Assembly (NCBI GenBank): GCA_038212095.1
Contig: JBBQUW010000007.1
Location: 71,058 to 135,057, forward strand
Origin: JAICYJ01 sp038212095
GTDB lineage: Bacteria; Actinomycetota; Thermoleophilia; Gaiellales; JAICJC01
Reading direction: 5' to 3'
Length of the DNA stretch: 64,000 bases
The notes beneath the pieces were generated by a model. The model searched no databases, was not told the origin of the DNA, and worked only from the letters and a program-made list of their open reading frames with translations. Made by a program: the position numbers and the translations under genes. Numbering within the stretch: the stretch's first letter is position 1; every line of letters starts with the position of its first letter. This document shows positions 10,277 through 18,339 of the stretch, piece by piece.

Positions 10277-10311
10277 TACTATTCGTCACCAGGTCTATAA
10301 GGGAGACCGGC
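10277..10311 (+). promoter_or_regulatory. Leader/promoter of the NAD-salvage operon with possible NrtR operator
   Basis: Just after the aldehyde dehydrogenase stop is an AT-rich patch unusual for this DNA: TACTAT at 10277-10282 and TCTATA at 10294-10299, flanking TTCGTCACCAGG, followed by the ribosome site AAGGGAGA. TACTAT could be a -10 hexamer, with the second AT-rich block in the initial transcript. The two AT-rich blocks would suit a palindromic operator but symmetry is imperfect, so the operator reading is an inference from the adjacent regulator gene. Confidence 0.3.
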
Positions 10312-11013
10312 GTGACGAGTACCAGTGAGAATCCCAAGGTGGCAGCGGACGTGGCCGCGTTTGCCTACCTGGATGGTGCGATGCAGGTGCTGTTGGTACG
10401 GCGCCGGTTCGAGCCGTACGAGAGTTACTGGGCGCTGCCCGGCGGCGGCCTCGACCCGGGAGAGACGCTGGAGCAGGCTGCCGAGCGCGAGCTGCGCGAG
10501 GAGACCGGTGTGACCGACGCGTTCACCGAGCAGCTGGCGACCTTCTCGGAGCTCGATCGCGATCCCCGCGGGCGCGTCATCTCGTGCTGCTACATGGCGC
10601 TGGTGGACGCGGCTCGGGTCACCCTCCGCCCTGGCTCCGACTCACGTGAGGCGGTCTGGCGTCGGCTCGATCCGCTGCTCGGCGAGATAGAGCACGGGCC
10701 GGTGCTGGCCTTCGACCACGATCGCATCCTGCAGTACGCCCGTCGCCGTCTGGCACACAAGCTCGAGTACCAGAACGTGGCCTGGAGCCTGCTGCCGGAG
10801 TCGTTCACGATGACCGAGCTGCGCCACGTCTACGAGGCCGGGATCGGCCGCGCCTTCGAACCCAACAACTTTCGCCGGATCGCACTCGGCTGGGGCGTGC
10901 TGGCCGAGGCCGGGGAACGGGCCACCGGCGGCCGGCCGGCCACGCTGTACCGCTACGCCGAACGGCAGCCGATGATCCTGGCCGAGAGTGCACGCTATCG
11001 ACGGGCGACGTGA
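10312..11013 (+). CDS. nrtR: NrtR-type Nudix/winged-helix regulator of NAD metabolism
   Basis: 233 residues: N-terminal Nudix domain (about 10-150) and a C-terminal winged-helix domain (about 155-225, FTMTELRHVYEAGIG and FRRIALGWGVL). This is the architecture of NrtR, which represses NAD salvage genes and senses ADP-ribose or related NAD products. The Nudix box fits G-x5-E-x7-R-E-U-x-E-E-x-G-U exactly at residues 45-67, so hydrolysis of ADP-ribose may be retained; many NrtR proteins have lost it. The GTG start has AAGGGAGA about six bases upstream. It heads an operon with pncB (stop overlaps start) and the pncA-nadE fusion, which supports the assignment and predicts autoregulation from the short region 10277-10311. 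Confidence 0.88.
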   Translation: MTSTSENPKVAADVAAFAYLDGAMQVLLVRRRFEPYESYWALPGGGLDPGETLEQAAERELREETGVTDAFTEQLATFSELDRDPRGRVISCCYMALVDAARVTLRPGSDSREAVWRRLDPLLGEIEHGPVLAFDHDRILQYARRRLAHKLEYQNVAWSLLPESFTMTELRHVYEAGIGRAFEPNNFRRIALGWGVLAEAGERATGGRPATLYRYAERQPMILAESARYRRAT

Positions 11014-12314
11014 TGCGACCGATCCCACGCGAGCTGCTGCTCGACGAGTACCAGCTGACGATGGCCGACTCCTACCTCGCACGGGGCATCGCCGACGATC
11101 GCGTCGCCTGCGAGCTGTTCGTGCGGGAGCTGCCCGCTGACCGCGGCTACCTGATCGCGGCCGGACTGGAGAGCGTGGTCGAGTACCTGACGGAGCTGCG
11201 TTTCCACGACCCGGCACTGCGCTACCTGGAGCGGACAGGCCGCGTCAGCCCGCAGCTGATCGAGCATCTCGCCGAGATCCGCTTCGAGGGTGACCTGGAT
11301 GCGATGCCGGAGGGTTCGGTGGTGTACGCACACGAGCCGCTGCTGCGGGTGGAGGGTGGGCGGATGGTCTGCCAGCTGGCCGAGTCGCTGATCGTGAACC
11401 AGGTCAACTTCCAGACGCTGATCACGAGCAAGGCCGCGCGAGCGGTCGACGCGGCCGCCGGCCGGCAGGTGGTCGACTTCGGCTTCCGACGCGCCCACGG
11501 GAGCGAAGCCGGACTGCTCGCTGCCCGCTGCGCGTACATCGGCGGCTGCTCGGCAACCGCCACGGTCGCCGCCGGGTTCGAGTGGGGTATCCCGACCACC
11601 GGCACGATGGCCCACAGCTACGTGATGGCGAGCGAGCGGGAGCTGGACTCGTTCGTTGCCTTCCTTGGCGACCAGCCAGAGCGGGCGACGCTGCTGATCG
11701 ACACCTACGACACGGTGCGCGGCGCGGACAACGCGATCGCCGCCTGGCGGGCCACCGGTGTGCGCCCGCAGGCGGTGCGGCTCGACTCCGGCGACGTCGA
11801 GGCTCTGGCTGGCACGGTGCGAACGATGCTGGATCGAGCCGGACTGACCGATACGGGGATCGTCTGCTCAGGCGATCTGGACGAATATGCGATCGAGCGG
11901 CTGGTCACAGCCGGGGCGCCGATTGACGTGTTCGGGGTGGGAACACGGCTGGTCACGGGCGGTGACGTCCCGGCGCTGGGCGGCGTCTACAAGCTCGTCG
12001 AGAGCGCTGGGCGGCCGGTGATGAAGACGTCGCCTGAGAAGGGGACGCTGCCCGGCCGACACCAGGTGTTCCGCGACGGTGAGCGCGATGTGATCGGCCT
12101 GGTCGACGAGCAGCTTCCAGGGCGGCCGCTGCTGGAGCCGGTGATGCGCGACGGGCGTGCGCTGCGGCCCGGCCCGTCGCTGGCTGCGGTGCGTAACCGT
12201 GCCTTGGCCGAGCGGCAGGCACTACCCCAGCCGACCCGCTGGCTGCGTGATCCCGCTACCGTGCGGGCGACGCTGTCGCCTGCCCTGGCGGCGTTGAAGG
12301 AGACGCTGACGTGA
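11013..12314 (+). CDS. pncB: Nicotinate phosphoribosyltransferase
   Basis: 433 residues from ATG 11013, whose first base is the last base of the nrtR stop (a GTG at 11010 is equally possible). Catalyses nicotinate + PRPP to nicotinate mononucleotide in the Preiss-Handler salvage pathway. Seen: the conserved FGFRRAHG and TGTMAHSYVMA segments, the latter with the His that is phosphorylated in family members (about residue 201), RLDSGDV for phosphate binding, and FGVGTRLVTGGD near the phosphate site. The product feeds NadD and then NadE, and its substrate comes from the nicotinamidase half of the next gene, so the operon covers the first, second and last steps of the route. Confidence 0.94.
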   Translation: MRPIPRELLLDEYQLTMADSYLARGIADDRVACELFVRELPADRGYLIAAGLESVVEYLTELRFHDPALRYLERTGRVSPQLIEHLAEIRFEGDLDAMPEGSVVYAHEPLLRVEGGRMVCQLAESLIVNQVNFQTLITSKAARAVDAAAGRQVVDFGFRRAHGSEAGLLAARCAYIGGCSATATVAAGFEWGIPTTGTMAHSYVMASERELDSFVAFLGDQPERATLLIDTYDTVRGADNAIAAWRATGVRPQAVRLDSGDVEALAGTVRTMLDRAGLTDTGIVCSGDLDEYAIERLVTAGAPIDVFGVGTRLVTGGDVPALGGVYKLVESAGRPVMKTSPEKGTLPGRHQVFRDGERDVIGLVDEQLPGRPLLEPVMRDGRALRPGPSLAAVRNRALAERQALPQPTRWLRDPATVRATLSPALAALKETLT

Positions 12315-13642
12315 CCGCACCCGACCCCACCACCGCGCTGATCGTCGTCGACGTTCAGAACGATTTCTGCACCGGCGGGGCGCTGGCGGTTGCGGGTGGC
12401 GATCGGCTCGCGGCCGTGATCTCCGCGGCGGCGGCGACGGCCGGGACGCTGGTCGCGACGCGCGACGTCCACCCCCCGGACCACTGCTCGTTCGACGAGC
12501 GGGGAGGGCGCTGGCCGCGCCACTGCATCAATGGCAGCGAGGGCGCGGAGCTGCATCCCTCGCTCTCGTCGCTGCGATTCGACATCGTGCAGGACAAGGG
12601 TGGCCGGCGTGACAGCGAGCAGTACTCCGGCTTCGACGACACACCGCTGGCCGGGCAGCTTCGGGAGCGCGGTGTGCGGCGCGTGCTCGTCGCCGGCATC
12701 TCGACCGACTACTGCGTGCGTGCCACGGCGCTGGACGCGATCCGCGAGGGGTTCGAGACGACGGTGCTGACAGACGCCGTTGCCGCGGTGGTTCCGGCGG
12801 ACGGCGATCGCGCACTGATCGAGATTCGAGCCGCGGGCGGCCGGCTCGATCGCGTCCGGCTGATGCGTGACGAGACGCAGCTCGCGCCGCTGCTGGAGGA
12901 GAAGGCGGGCGCGCTACGCTCGATCGTTGCGGCGGCCGGCCGCAGCCGTGTCGTGATCGGGCTCTCGGGCGGAATCGACTCGGCCGTCGCGCTGGCGATC
13001 GCGGCCCTCGCGCTGGGCCCCGAGCAGGTGACGGCGATCAGGCTGCCATCGCGGCACACTGAGCAGGTGCACCTGGACGACGCCGCCGCCAGCGCTGCGG
13101 CCGCCGGCCTACCGGCCGCCAACCTGCTGACGGCATCGATCGAGCCGATGCTTCAGGGAGTCGCCGCCGTGCGGCCGACGGTGCACGAGCAGCCGCTGCG
13201 TTTCGGCAACGCCAGCGCTCGCTGCCGCATGATCGCGATCTACGATCTGGCGCAGCAACTGGACGGGCTGGTGGTCGGCACGGAGAACCGCAGCGAGTAC
13301 CACCTCGGCTACTTCACGCGCTTCGGCGACGCAGCTTCCGACATCGAGCCGATCTGGGATCTGTACAAGACCGAGGTGCGGGCAGCGGCACGCGCACTCG
13401 GTCAGCCGGACTCGGTGATCTCCAAGCATCCCACTGCGGGGCTGTGGGGAGGACAGACCGACGAGGATGAGCTCGGCTTCAGCTACCGCGAGGCCGATCT
13501 GGTCATGATCTGCATGGAGCAGCTGGGGTTGACGGCCGAGCAGACCCACGAGCGCACCGGCGTTGCTCTTGACGTGGTCGCGCGGGTGGCGGATCGCGTC
13601 GCCGCGGTGCTGTGGAAGCATCACGTGCCGCACACCCTGTAG
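12311..13642 (+). CDS. Nicotinamidase-NAD synthetase fusion (PncA::NadE)
   Basis: 443 residues from GTG overlapping the pncB stop. Residues 1-185 are a complete nicotinamidase close to mycobacterial PncA in layout: catalytic Asp14 (VDVQNDF), Lys96, Cys135 (ISTDYC) and metal ligands Asp52, His54, His58, His71. After a linker of about 12 residues comes an NH3-dependent NAD synthetase (about 198-443): PP-loop SGGIDS at 219-224, GTENRSEYHLGYFTRFGDA, and KHPTAGLWGGQTDEDELG. No glutaminase domain is present. The first half releases ammonia from nicotinamide; the second consumes ammonia to amidate NaAD, so fusion could supply nitrogen locally (inference). Frame and motifs are intact across the junction, and the stop is followed by a strong hairpin. 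Confidence 0.92.
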   Translation: MTAPDPTTALIVVDVQNDFCTGGALAVAGGDRLAAVISAAAATAGTLVATRDVHPPDHCSFDERGGRWPRHCINGSEGAELHPSLSSLRFDIVQDKGGRRDSEQYSGFDDTPLAGQLRERGVRRVLVAGISTDYCVRATALDAIREGFETTVLTDAVAAVVPADGDRALIEIRAAGGRLDRVRLMRDETQLAPLLEEKAGALRSIVAAAGRSRVVIGLSGGIDSAVALAIAALALGPEQVTAIRLPSRHTEQVHLDDAAASAAAAGLPAANLLTASIEPMLQGVAAVRPTVHEQPLRFGNASARCRMIAIYDLAQQLDGLVVGTENRSEYHLGYFTRFGDAASDIEPIWDLYKTEVRAAARALGQPDSVISKHPTAGLWGGQTDEDELGFSYREADLVMICMEQLGLTAEQTHERTGVALDVVARVADRVAAVLWKHHVPHTL

Positions 13643-13664
13643 CGGCTTGCCGTCAACCAAACAG

Positions 13665-13692
13665 CGGCGGCCCCCTCGCAAGGGGGCCGCCG
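13665..13692. terminator. Bidirectional terminator between pncA::nadE and the sigma factor
   Basis: Perfect 12-bp stem CGGCGGCCCCCT paired with AGGGGGCCGCCG around a CGCA loop, placed between two convergent stops (13642 and 13716). On the minus strand it is followed by CTGTTTGGTTG, on the plus strand by GGTTCTTC, so U-rich tails are weak but present on both sides. Confidence 0.75.
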
Positions 13693-13715
13693 GTGGTTCT
13701 TCACTGCTGCGCGGG

Positions 13716-14759
13716 TTAGGCTGCGCGCAGGGGCTGCATGTCGGCCGAGGCGGCCAGTTCGCGCAGCGCCTCCGCCTCGAGCTGGCGCACCCGCTCGCGG
13801 GTCAGTCCGACGATGCGGCCGATCTCCTCGAGGTTGCGGGGGTCGTTGCCATCCAGGCCAAACCGCAGCTCCAGGATCAGGCGCTTGCGCTCGCCCAGCC
13901 GGTTCAGGCCCTCGCGCAGCTTCTCGTGTCGCAGCTGCGCTTCGGCAAGCTCCTCGGGGTTGCCGGCGTCCGGATCGGCGATCATGTCGCCCAGCTCCGA
14001 GTCACCATCCTCGCCGACCGGCTCGTGCATCGAGACGGTCTTTCGTGCCAGGCTGAGCGTCTCGGCGACGGCGTCGACGGTCAGCTCGGCCGCCTTCGCG
14101 ATCTCGTCGTCGGTCGGCTCGCGACCCAGGCTCGCCTCGAGCGAGCGACGCGAGCGCTCGATCGCGCGCAGGCGGTCAGAGACGTGCACTGGCAGCCGGA
14201 TCGTGCGGCCGCTGTTTGCGATCGAGCGCTGCACGGCCTGCCTGATCCACCAGGTGGCGTAGGTCGAGAACTTGAGGTCACGGCGCCAGTCGAACTTCTC
14301 GACGGCGCGGTTCAGACCCAGCACGCCCTCCTGGATCAGGTCGAGGAACGGCACGCCCTGCCCGCGGTACTGCTTGGCGATCGAGACCACTAGGCGCAGG
14401 TTGGACTCGATCATGCGCCGCTTCGCGATCAGGTCGCCGCTCTCGATAGCCTTGGCCAGGGAGACCTCTTCGTCCTTGGTCAGCAGCGGGTAGCGGCCGG
14501 CCTGGCGCAGGAACAGGTCGAGGCTGTTTGTGGTCGTGATCTCGACGTCCACCACCTCGACCCGCTCTTCGGGGGCGGGCGGGTCGACCACGTCGACGCC
14601 AAGTCCGGTCAGCTCGTCACGCAGTGCCTGGATGTCATCAGCGTCGAGGTCGATCTCCTGCGCAAGCGCAGCAAGCTCGTCCTCGTACAGCACCCCGCGC
14701 TCCTGGCCAAGCTCGACCAAGAGCCGGGCTTCCGGCTCGATGATCAGCTGGTCAGTCAT
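13716..14759 (-). CDS. RNA polymerase sigma factor, RpoD/SigA (sigma-70 group 1/2)
   Basis: 347 residues from the ATG at 14759, chosen because AGGAG lies nine bases upstream; an ATG at 14867 adds a non-homologous 36-residue head. Region 1.2 starts at TNSLDLFLRQAGRYPLLT, region 2 contains NLRLVVSIAKQYRGQGVPFLDLIQEG and KFSTYATWWIRQAVQRSI (-10 recognition and melting), region 3 the DEPTDDEIAKAAEL-like block, and region 4 LEEIGRIVGLTRERVRQLEAEAL (-35 helix-turn-helix). The N-terminal acidic 1.1 region is short. It is either the main housekeeping factor or a close group-2 relative; the latter is possible because it lies outside the usual dnaG-rpoD context. Confidence 0.9.
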   Translation of the reverse strand: MTDQLIIEPEARLLVELGQERGVLYEDELAALAQEIDLDADDIQALRDELTGLGVDVVDPPAPEERVEVVDVEITTTNSLDLFLRQAGRYPLLTKDEEVSLAKAIESGDLIAKRRMIESNLRLVVSIAKQYRGQGVPFLDLIQEGVLGLNRAVEKFDWRRDLKFSTYATWWIRQAVQRSIANSGRTIRLPVHVSDRLRAIERSRRSLEASLGREPTDDEIAKAAELTVDAVAETLSLARKTVSMHEPVGEDGDSELGDMIADPDAGNPEELAEAQLRHEKLREGLNRLGERKRLILELRFGLDGNDPRNLEEIGRIVGLTRERVRQLEAEALRELAASADMQPLRAA

Positions 14760-15076
14760 AGATATCAACTCCTCGAGACGTCTCGTCATCAGGCGGCCCA
14801 GACCAAACGGGGCCGCGTTCGCTGTAACGTTCGCGCCGAGCAGGATATTCCCGCTCAGATCTCGCATCTTCTACGTCGTGCCGGTTGAGGTCGGATTGGA
14901 AGCACATCTCCGACCACCTGCCCCGGCAAAGACCCCGGTGCCACGACCGCCCAACGATACGGGCCGGCCGCGTCGGGAACCATCCCCGATTTGCGGTGTT
15001 CGTATACCCAGTTTATCCCCGTGTCGGAGGACTTACCAGGGGGTACTGCCCTGACCCACGGACTTCTTACCTCGTC
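14760..15076. other. 317-base gene-free stretch upstream of the sigma factor
   Basis: Lies between the NlpC/P60 stop and the sigma-factor start, both minus strand, so it should hold the sigma promoter. On the minus strand the AT-richest part reads GGATAAACTGGGTATACG (about 15002-15021); TAAACT or TATACG could be a -10 element, without a recognisable -35. An in-frame extension of the sigma gene covers 14760-14867 but has no ribosome site. No hairpin terminator or known riboswitch was recognised. Confidence 0.4.
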
Positions 15077-16234
15077 TTAACCTGAGATTCGCACAGCGCC
15101 CATGTAGTCGCCGGCGTAGTCAGCCATCGAGGAGATCTTGACGACGTCACCGGTGTGCGGGGCGTGGATGAAGAGTCCCCCGCCGATATAGATGCCCATG
15201 TGCCCCAGGTCAGAGTAGAAGAAGACGAGGTCTCCGGGGGCCAACTGGCCGCTGCCGACGTGCGCGCCCATGTTCCATATCGACACGGTGTAGTGGGGCA
15301 GCGAGATGCCCAGCCGGCCGTAGACGTACACGACCAAGCCCGAGCAGTCGAAGCCGGATGGGCTGGCGCCGCCCCAGACGTAGGGCACGCCGAGGTACTG
15401 CTGCGCGATCGCGGCGGCCTGCTGGCCGAGCGTGCCTGCAGGCGGCGGCGAGTACGTGCCGCCGCCGCTACCGCCCGAGCTGCCGCCGCCGCTACCTCCG
15501 CCGCTGGTCGCGGGAGGCTGATTGGCCTGCTGCTGGAGCTTCGCTGCGGCGGCCCTGGCCGCGCGGTCGCGGGCCGCGCGCTGCTGATCGATCATCTGCC
15601 GAATGTCGGCATGCACGCTGTCCAGCAACTGCTGGCGCGCGCGCAGGCCGGCCTCGATCGTCGCCTTGTGCGAGGCCGCCTCGGCGAAGAGCGCCTTGGC
15701 CGAACTGACCTCCTTGCGCAGCGCGCTCTGGCGTCGGGCGATCTCGTGCTCGGCGCTGGTGACGGCGCCAAGCAGCTCGGTCTCGGACTTGGAGATGCGC
15801 TGGACGTACTCGACGCGATCAACCAGCGTGGTGAACGAGCCGGAGCCGAGCACGTAGGCGGTGGTGTCGTTGCTGCCGTTGCCCGACTGCTTGTAGGACG
15901 AGACGAGGAACGCGGCGAGCTGCACGCGGGCGATGTGCAGACTATGGCGCGCGATCGCCAGCTGGATCGTGTTCTGCCGGATCTGGGCACGCACGTCGCT
16001 CAGGTGCTGGTGGGCGCTGTTGTAGGCCTCGATCGAGGCCTCGAGCCGCACGTCCATCGCATTCAGCTGGCGCTCGATCACGGCAGCCTGGGCGCGCTTG
16101 TCGCTCAGCTTGCTTGCCTGTGCGGGGCCCACCAGCGCGGCCACGGCAAAGGCCGCGAACATCGCCAGGATGCCGGTGCGACGGGCCCACGCACGTATGC
16201 TGGGCCGCCGCCGGTGACCGGTCCTCATCGGCAT
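15077..16234 (-). CDS. Secreted NlpC/P60 peptidoglycan endopeptidase with coiled-coil N-terminus (RipA-like)
   Basis: 385 residues. Residues 1-41 form a Sec signal (basic MRTGHRRRPSIRAWARR, hydrophobic core, ending GPAQA). Residues 45-240 are a long coiled-coil, as in FtsX/FtsE-activated hydrolases, then a Gly/Ser-rich linker and an NlpC/P60 domain (about 270-385). The catalytic Cys is Cys297 in FDCSGLV, with the His in GHMGIYIGGG and a third polar residue at IHAPHTGD. It should cleave D-Glu-DAP bonds in cell-wall stem peptides, probably in cell separation. A TAGAGT hexamer (minus strand 16248-16243) lies eight bases before the ATG with no ribosome site, suggesting a leaderless mRNA. It is divergent from the dcw cluster. 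Confidence 0.9.
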   Translation of the reverse strand: MPMRTGHRRRPSIRAWARRTGILAMFAAFAVAALVGPAQASKLSDKRAQAAVIERQLNAMDVRLEASIEAYNSAHQHLSDVRAQIRQNTIQLAIARHSLHIARVQLAAFLVSSYKQSGNGSNDTTAYVLGSGSFTTLVDRVEYVQRISKSETELLGAVTSAEHEIARRQSALRKEVSSAKALFAEAASHKATIEAGLRARQQLLDSVHADIRQMIDQQRAARDRAARAAAAKLQQQANQPPATSGGGSGGGSSGGSGGGTYSPPPAGTLGQQAAAIAQQYLGVPYVWGGASPSGFDCSGLVVYVYGRLGISLPHYTVSIWNMGAHVGSGQLAPGDLVFFYSDLGHMGIYIGGGLFIHAPHTGDVVKISSMADYAGDYMGAVRISG

Positions 16235-16416
16235 GGGGCGGGACTCTACCAGCCTGGACGGACAGCAACAACACGCTTCCGGACATGTTTACCAGCAGCT
16301 AACAGTTGCGGTTGTTCGCCGTTCGGCCGCTTTTGTGGCTGGGGCCGGCGGTTGGCGGGCGTTGCAGGCGGGCCCGGCAGCGGTCGAAAGCGGCGATAGA
16401 CGTCAGTATTGCAAAG

Positions 16417-16450
16417 TGGGGAGTAGTGGGGTAGAGTGGGGCGAAATGGG
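16417..16450 (+). promoter_or_regulatory. MraZ operator: four TGGG repeats with a 10-bp period
   Basis: TGGG occurs at 16417-16420, 16427-16430, 16437-16440 and 16447-16450, exactly one helical turn apart, ending 11 bases before the mraZ start codon. MraZ is known to bind arrays of TGGGN boxes separated by five bases in front of its own gene and to control the dcw operon. A TAGAGT hexamer (16432-16437) lies within the array and could be the -10, so binding would compete with polymerase. Confidence 0.82.
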
Positions 16451-16461
16451 AAAGAGAGCCT

Positions 16462-16890
16462 GTGCTGCTCGGCGAATTCACTCAACGACTTGATGCAAAG
16501 AACCGCCTCACCCTTCCCGCGAAGTTTCGCGCGCAGTTCGCTGAAGGCGTGGTGGTCACCAAGGGCTTCGACGGCTGTCTGTTCGTGTTCACCCGCGGCA
16601 GCTGGAACTCTTTCGTCGAGTCGAAGCTGGAACGGCTCGACCCGTTCAACAAGCAGTCCCGTACCATCAGCCGTTGGATGTTCGCCGGCGCGAGCGAGTG
16701 CGAGCTGGACGGTCAGGGCCGCGTGATGCTCGCCCAACCGCTGCTCCAGCATGCCGGGCTGAGCAAGGACATCGTCGTCGCCGGGCTGCGTGACTACCTC
16801 GAGATCTGGGATGTCGAGGCCTGGAGACACCAGCAAGCCGAATCCGAGGGGAGCGTGGAGGATGTTGCCGAACGTCTCTCACAGCAGTAG
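16462..16890 (+). CDS. mraZ: Transcriptional regulator MraZ, first gene of the dcw cluster
   Basis: 142 residues from GTG 16462. Two SpoVT/AbrB-like half-repeats carry the family signatures: LGEFTQRLDAKNRLTLPAKFR near the N-terminus and ASECELDGQGRVMLAQPLLQHA near residue 75. MraZ forms a ring that binds the TGGG repeats just upstream and regulates the division/cell-wall operon. AGAG is present about five bases before the start. The gene ends seven bases before rsmH, so both are cotranscribed. Confidence 0.95.
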   Translation: MLLGEFTQRLDAKNRLTLPAKFRAQFAEGVVVTKGFDGCLFVFTRGSWNSFVESKLERLDPFNKQSRTISRWMFAGASECELDGQGRVMLAQPLLQHAGLSKDIVVAGLRDYLEIWDVEAWRHQQAESEGSVEDVAERLSQQ

Positions 16891-16897
16891 GAACGCC

Positions 16898-17833
16898 ATG
16901 ACCCATGTACCGGTGCTCGCACCCGAGGTGGCCGAGCTGCTCGATCTGCAGCCGGGAGACAGCGTGGTCGATTGCACCTTCGGCGCCGGTGGCCACGCTG
17001 CGCTGCTCGAGTCGCGGCTGGAAGGCCACGGCAGCTACATCGCGATCGACCGCGACCCGGACGCCGGCGTCCACTTCGACCACTTTGCCGCCACCGCCGC
17101 GGTCGAGACTCGGTTCATGCACGGCAATTTCGCGCTCGTCCTACGCAACCTTGTCGCCACCGGCATGCGCGCCGACGCCGTGCTGATGGACCTCGGCATC
17201 TCATCGATGCAGGTCGACCGGCCCGAGCGCGGCTTCAGCTACGCCGCGGACGCGCCGCTCGACATGCGGATGGATCCCTCCGCGGATCTCACCGCCACCG
17301 AGATCGTGAACGAGTGGGACGAGCGTGAGATCGCGCAGATCCTGCGCGAGTACGGCGAAGAGCGGTTCTCCCGCCAGATCGCGCGCGCCATCATCCGTCG
17401 CCGCGACCGCCAGCCGTTCCTGCGCACCGGCGATCTGGTCGAGGTGATCAAGGCGGCGATCCCCACACCGAGCCGGTTCGGCCAGGGTCATCCCGCCAAG
17501 CGCTCGTTCCAGGCGCTCAGGATCGCCGTCAACGACGAGCTCGACTCGCTGGTGGATGGGCTCGATCAGGCCCTGTCGCTCCTCGCACCCGGCGGGCGGA
17601 TGGCGGTGATCAGCTTCCACTCGCTGGAAGACAGGATCGTGAAGCGCTTCATCCGCGACCAGGCCCGCGGCTGCACCTGCCCGCCCGACTTCCCTATCTG
17701 CGTCTGTGGGCACGAGCCCCTGCTGCGGGCGCTCACCCCGCGAGCCGTGGTTCCGACAGTCGATGAGCGATGCACCAATCCCCGCTCGGCCTCGGCCAAG
17801 CTGCGGGCGGCCGAGAGGACAGAGGCGCCGTGA
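16898..17833 (+). CDS. rsmH: 16S rRNA (cytosine-1402 N4)-methyltransferase RsmH
   Basis: 311 residues from ATG 16898, preceded by TAGGAA; longer in-frame starts lie within mraZ. Conserved motifs: HVPVLAPEVAELL at the start, SAM-binding VVDCTFGAGGHA, LMDLGISSMQVDRPERGFSY, FGQGHPAKRSFQALRIAVN and ISFHSLEDRIVKRFI. The Cys-rich CTCPPDFPICVCG loop near the C-terminus is typical. It methylates N4 of C1402 in the ribosomal decoding centre. As in most bacteria it is second in the dcw operon. Confidence 0.96.
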   Translation: MTHVPVLAPEVAELLDLQPGDSVVDCTFGAGGHAALLESRLEGHGSYIAIDRDPDAGVHFDHFAATAAVETRFMHGNFALVLRNLVATGMRADAVLMDLGISSMQVDRPERGFSYAADAPLDMRMDPSADLTATEIVNEWDEREIAQILREYGEERFSRQIARAIIRRRDRQPFLRTGDLVEVIKAAIPTPSRFGQGHPAKRSFQALRIAVNDELDSLVDGLDQALSLLAPGGRMAVISFHSLEDRIVKRFIRDQARGCTCPPDFPICVCGHEPLLRALTPRAVVPTVDERCTNPRSASAKLRAAERTEAP

Positions 17834-18339
17834 GCCTGGTCGCTCCGGCACCGTCCGCTCCTTCCCGCCCCCGCAGGAGCAGTAAGCCGGCACCCGCCGC
17901 ACCGCGACCCGCGAAGCCCCGCACCGCCCGCACGGCGCTCGCGCGCCCACGCTCTGGCCGCTCGCCGGTCACGCCCGGTGTGATCTGGGTGCTACTGCTG
18001 GCGACCCTGTTCGGCGGCATCGTGGCGCTGAACGTTGGAGCGCTGCGCAGCTCGATCGCGGCCAGCGAGCTTGACGGAGAGGCGGCCGCGCTGCGCTCGC
18101 AGAACGCCGATCTGGAGGCGCTGATCGCCGGCCGGTCTGGCTACGGCCGTATCAGCCAGCTCGCCCAGGGTCTGGGGATGGTGCCCGCGACGCCCAGCAC
18201 CCGCGACTACCTGCGCCTGCATCCGGCCCGGTCGAGCCGGCCTGCGGCCGGCGGCCTGACCGGCACGTCCGGTCACCGCGCGACCACCAAGTCGTCGACG
18301 CTGTTCACCGGGCCGTCCGTGGTGAGCCACAGGCCATGA
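17830..18339 (+). CDS. ftsL: FtsL-like cell division protein
   Basis: 169 residues from GTG 17830 (GTGA overlap with rsmH). A long Pro/Ala/Arg-rich cytoplasmic head (about 55 residues), one membrane helix (GVIWVLLLATLFGGIVALNV) and a short extracytoplasmic coiled-coil (SELDGEAAALRSQNADLEALI), followed by a Ser/Thr-rich tail. Sequence is poorly conserved, as in all FtsL proteins; the call rests on topology and on position between rsmH and the division transpeptidase. It would scaffold FtsQ and the FtsW-FtsI synthase at the septum. Confidence 0.78.
   Translation: MSLVAPAPSAPSRPRRSSKPAPAAPRPAKPRTARTALARPRSGRSPVTPGVIWVLLLATLFGGIVALNVGALRSSIAASELDGEAAALRSQNADLEALIAGRSGYGRISQLAQGLGMVPATPSTRDYLRLHPARSSRPAAGGLTGTSGHRATTKSSTLFTGPSVVSHRP

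Noticed and set aside
14265..14285. ACTTGAG resembling the sigma-28-type -35 of the glycan island
   Set aside because: It lies in the sigma-factor coding sequence (the KFSTYATWW region) and has no GCCGATA partner at the proper distance.
16235..16461. c-di-AMP (ydaO) riboswitch before the NlpC/P60 gene
   Set aside because: Common in front of such actinobacterial genes, but here the promoter hexamer is eight bases from the ATG, leaving no room for a leader.
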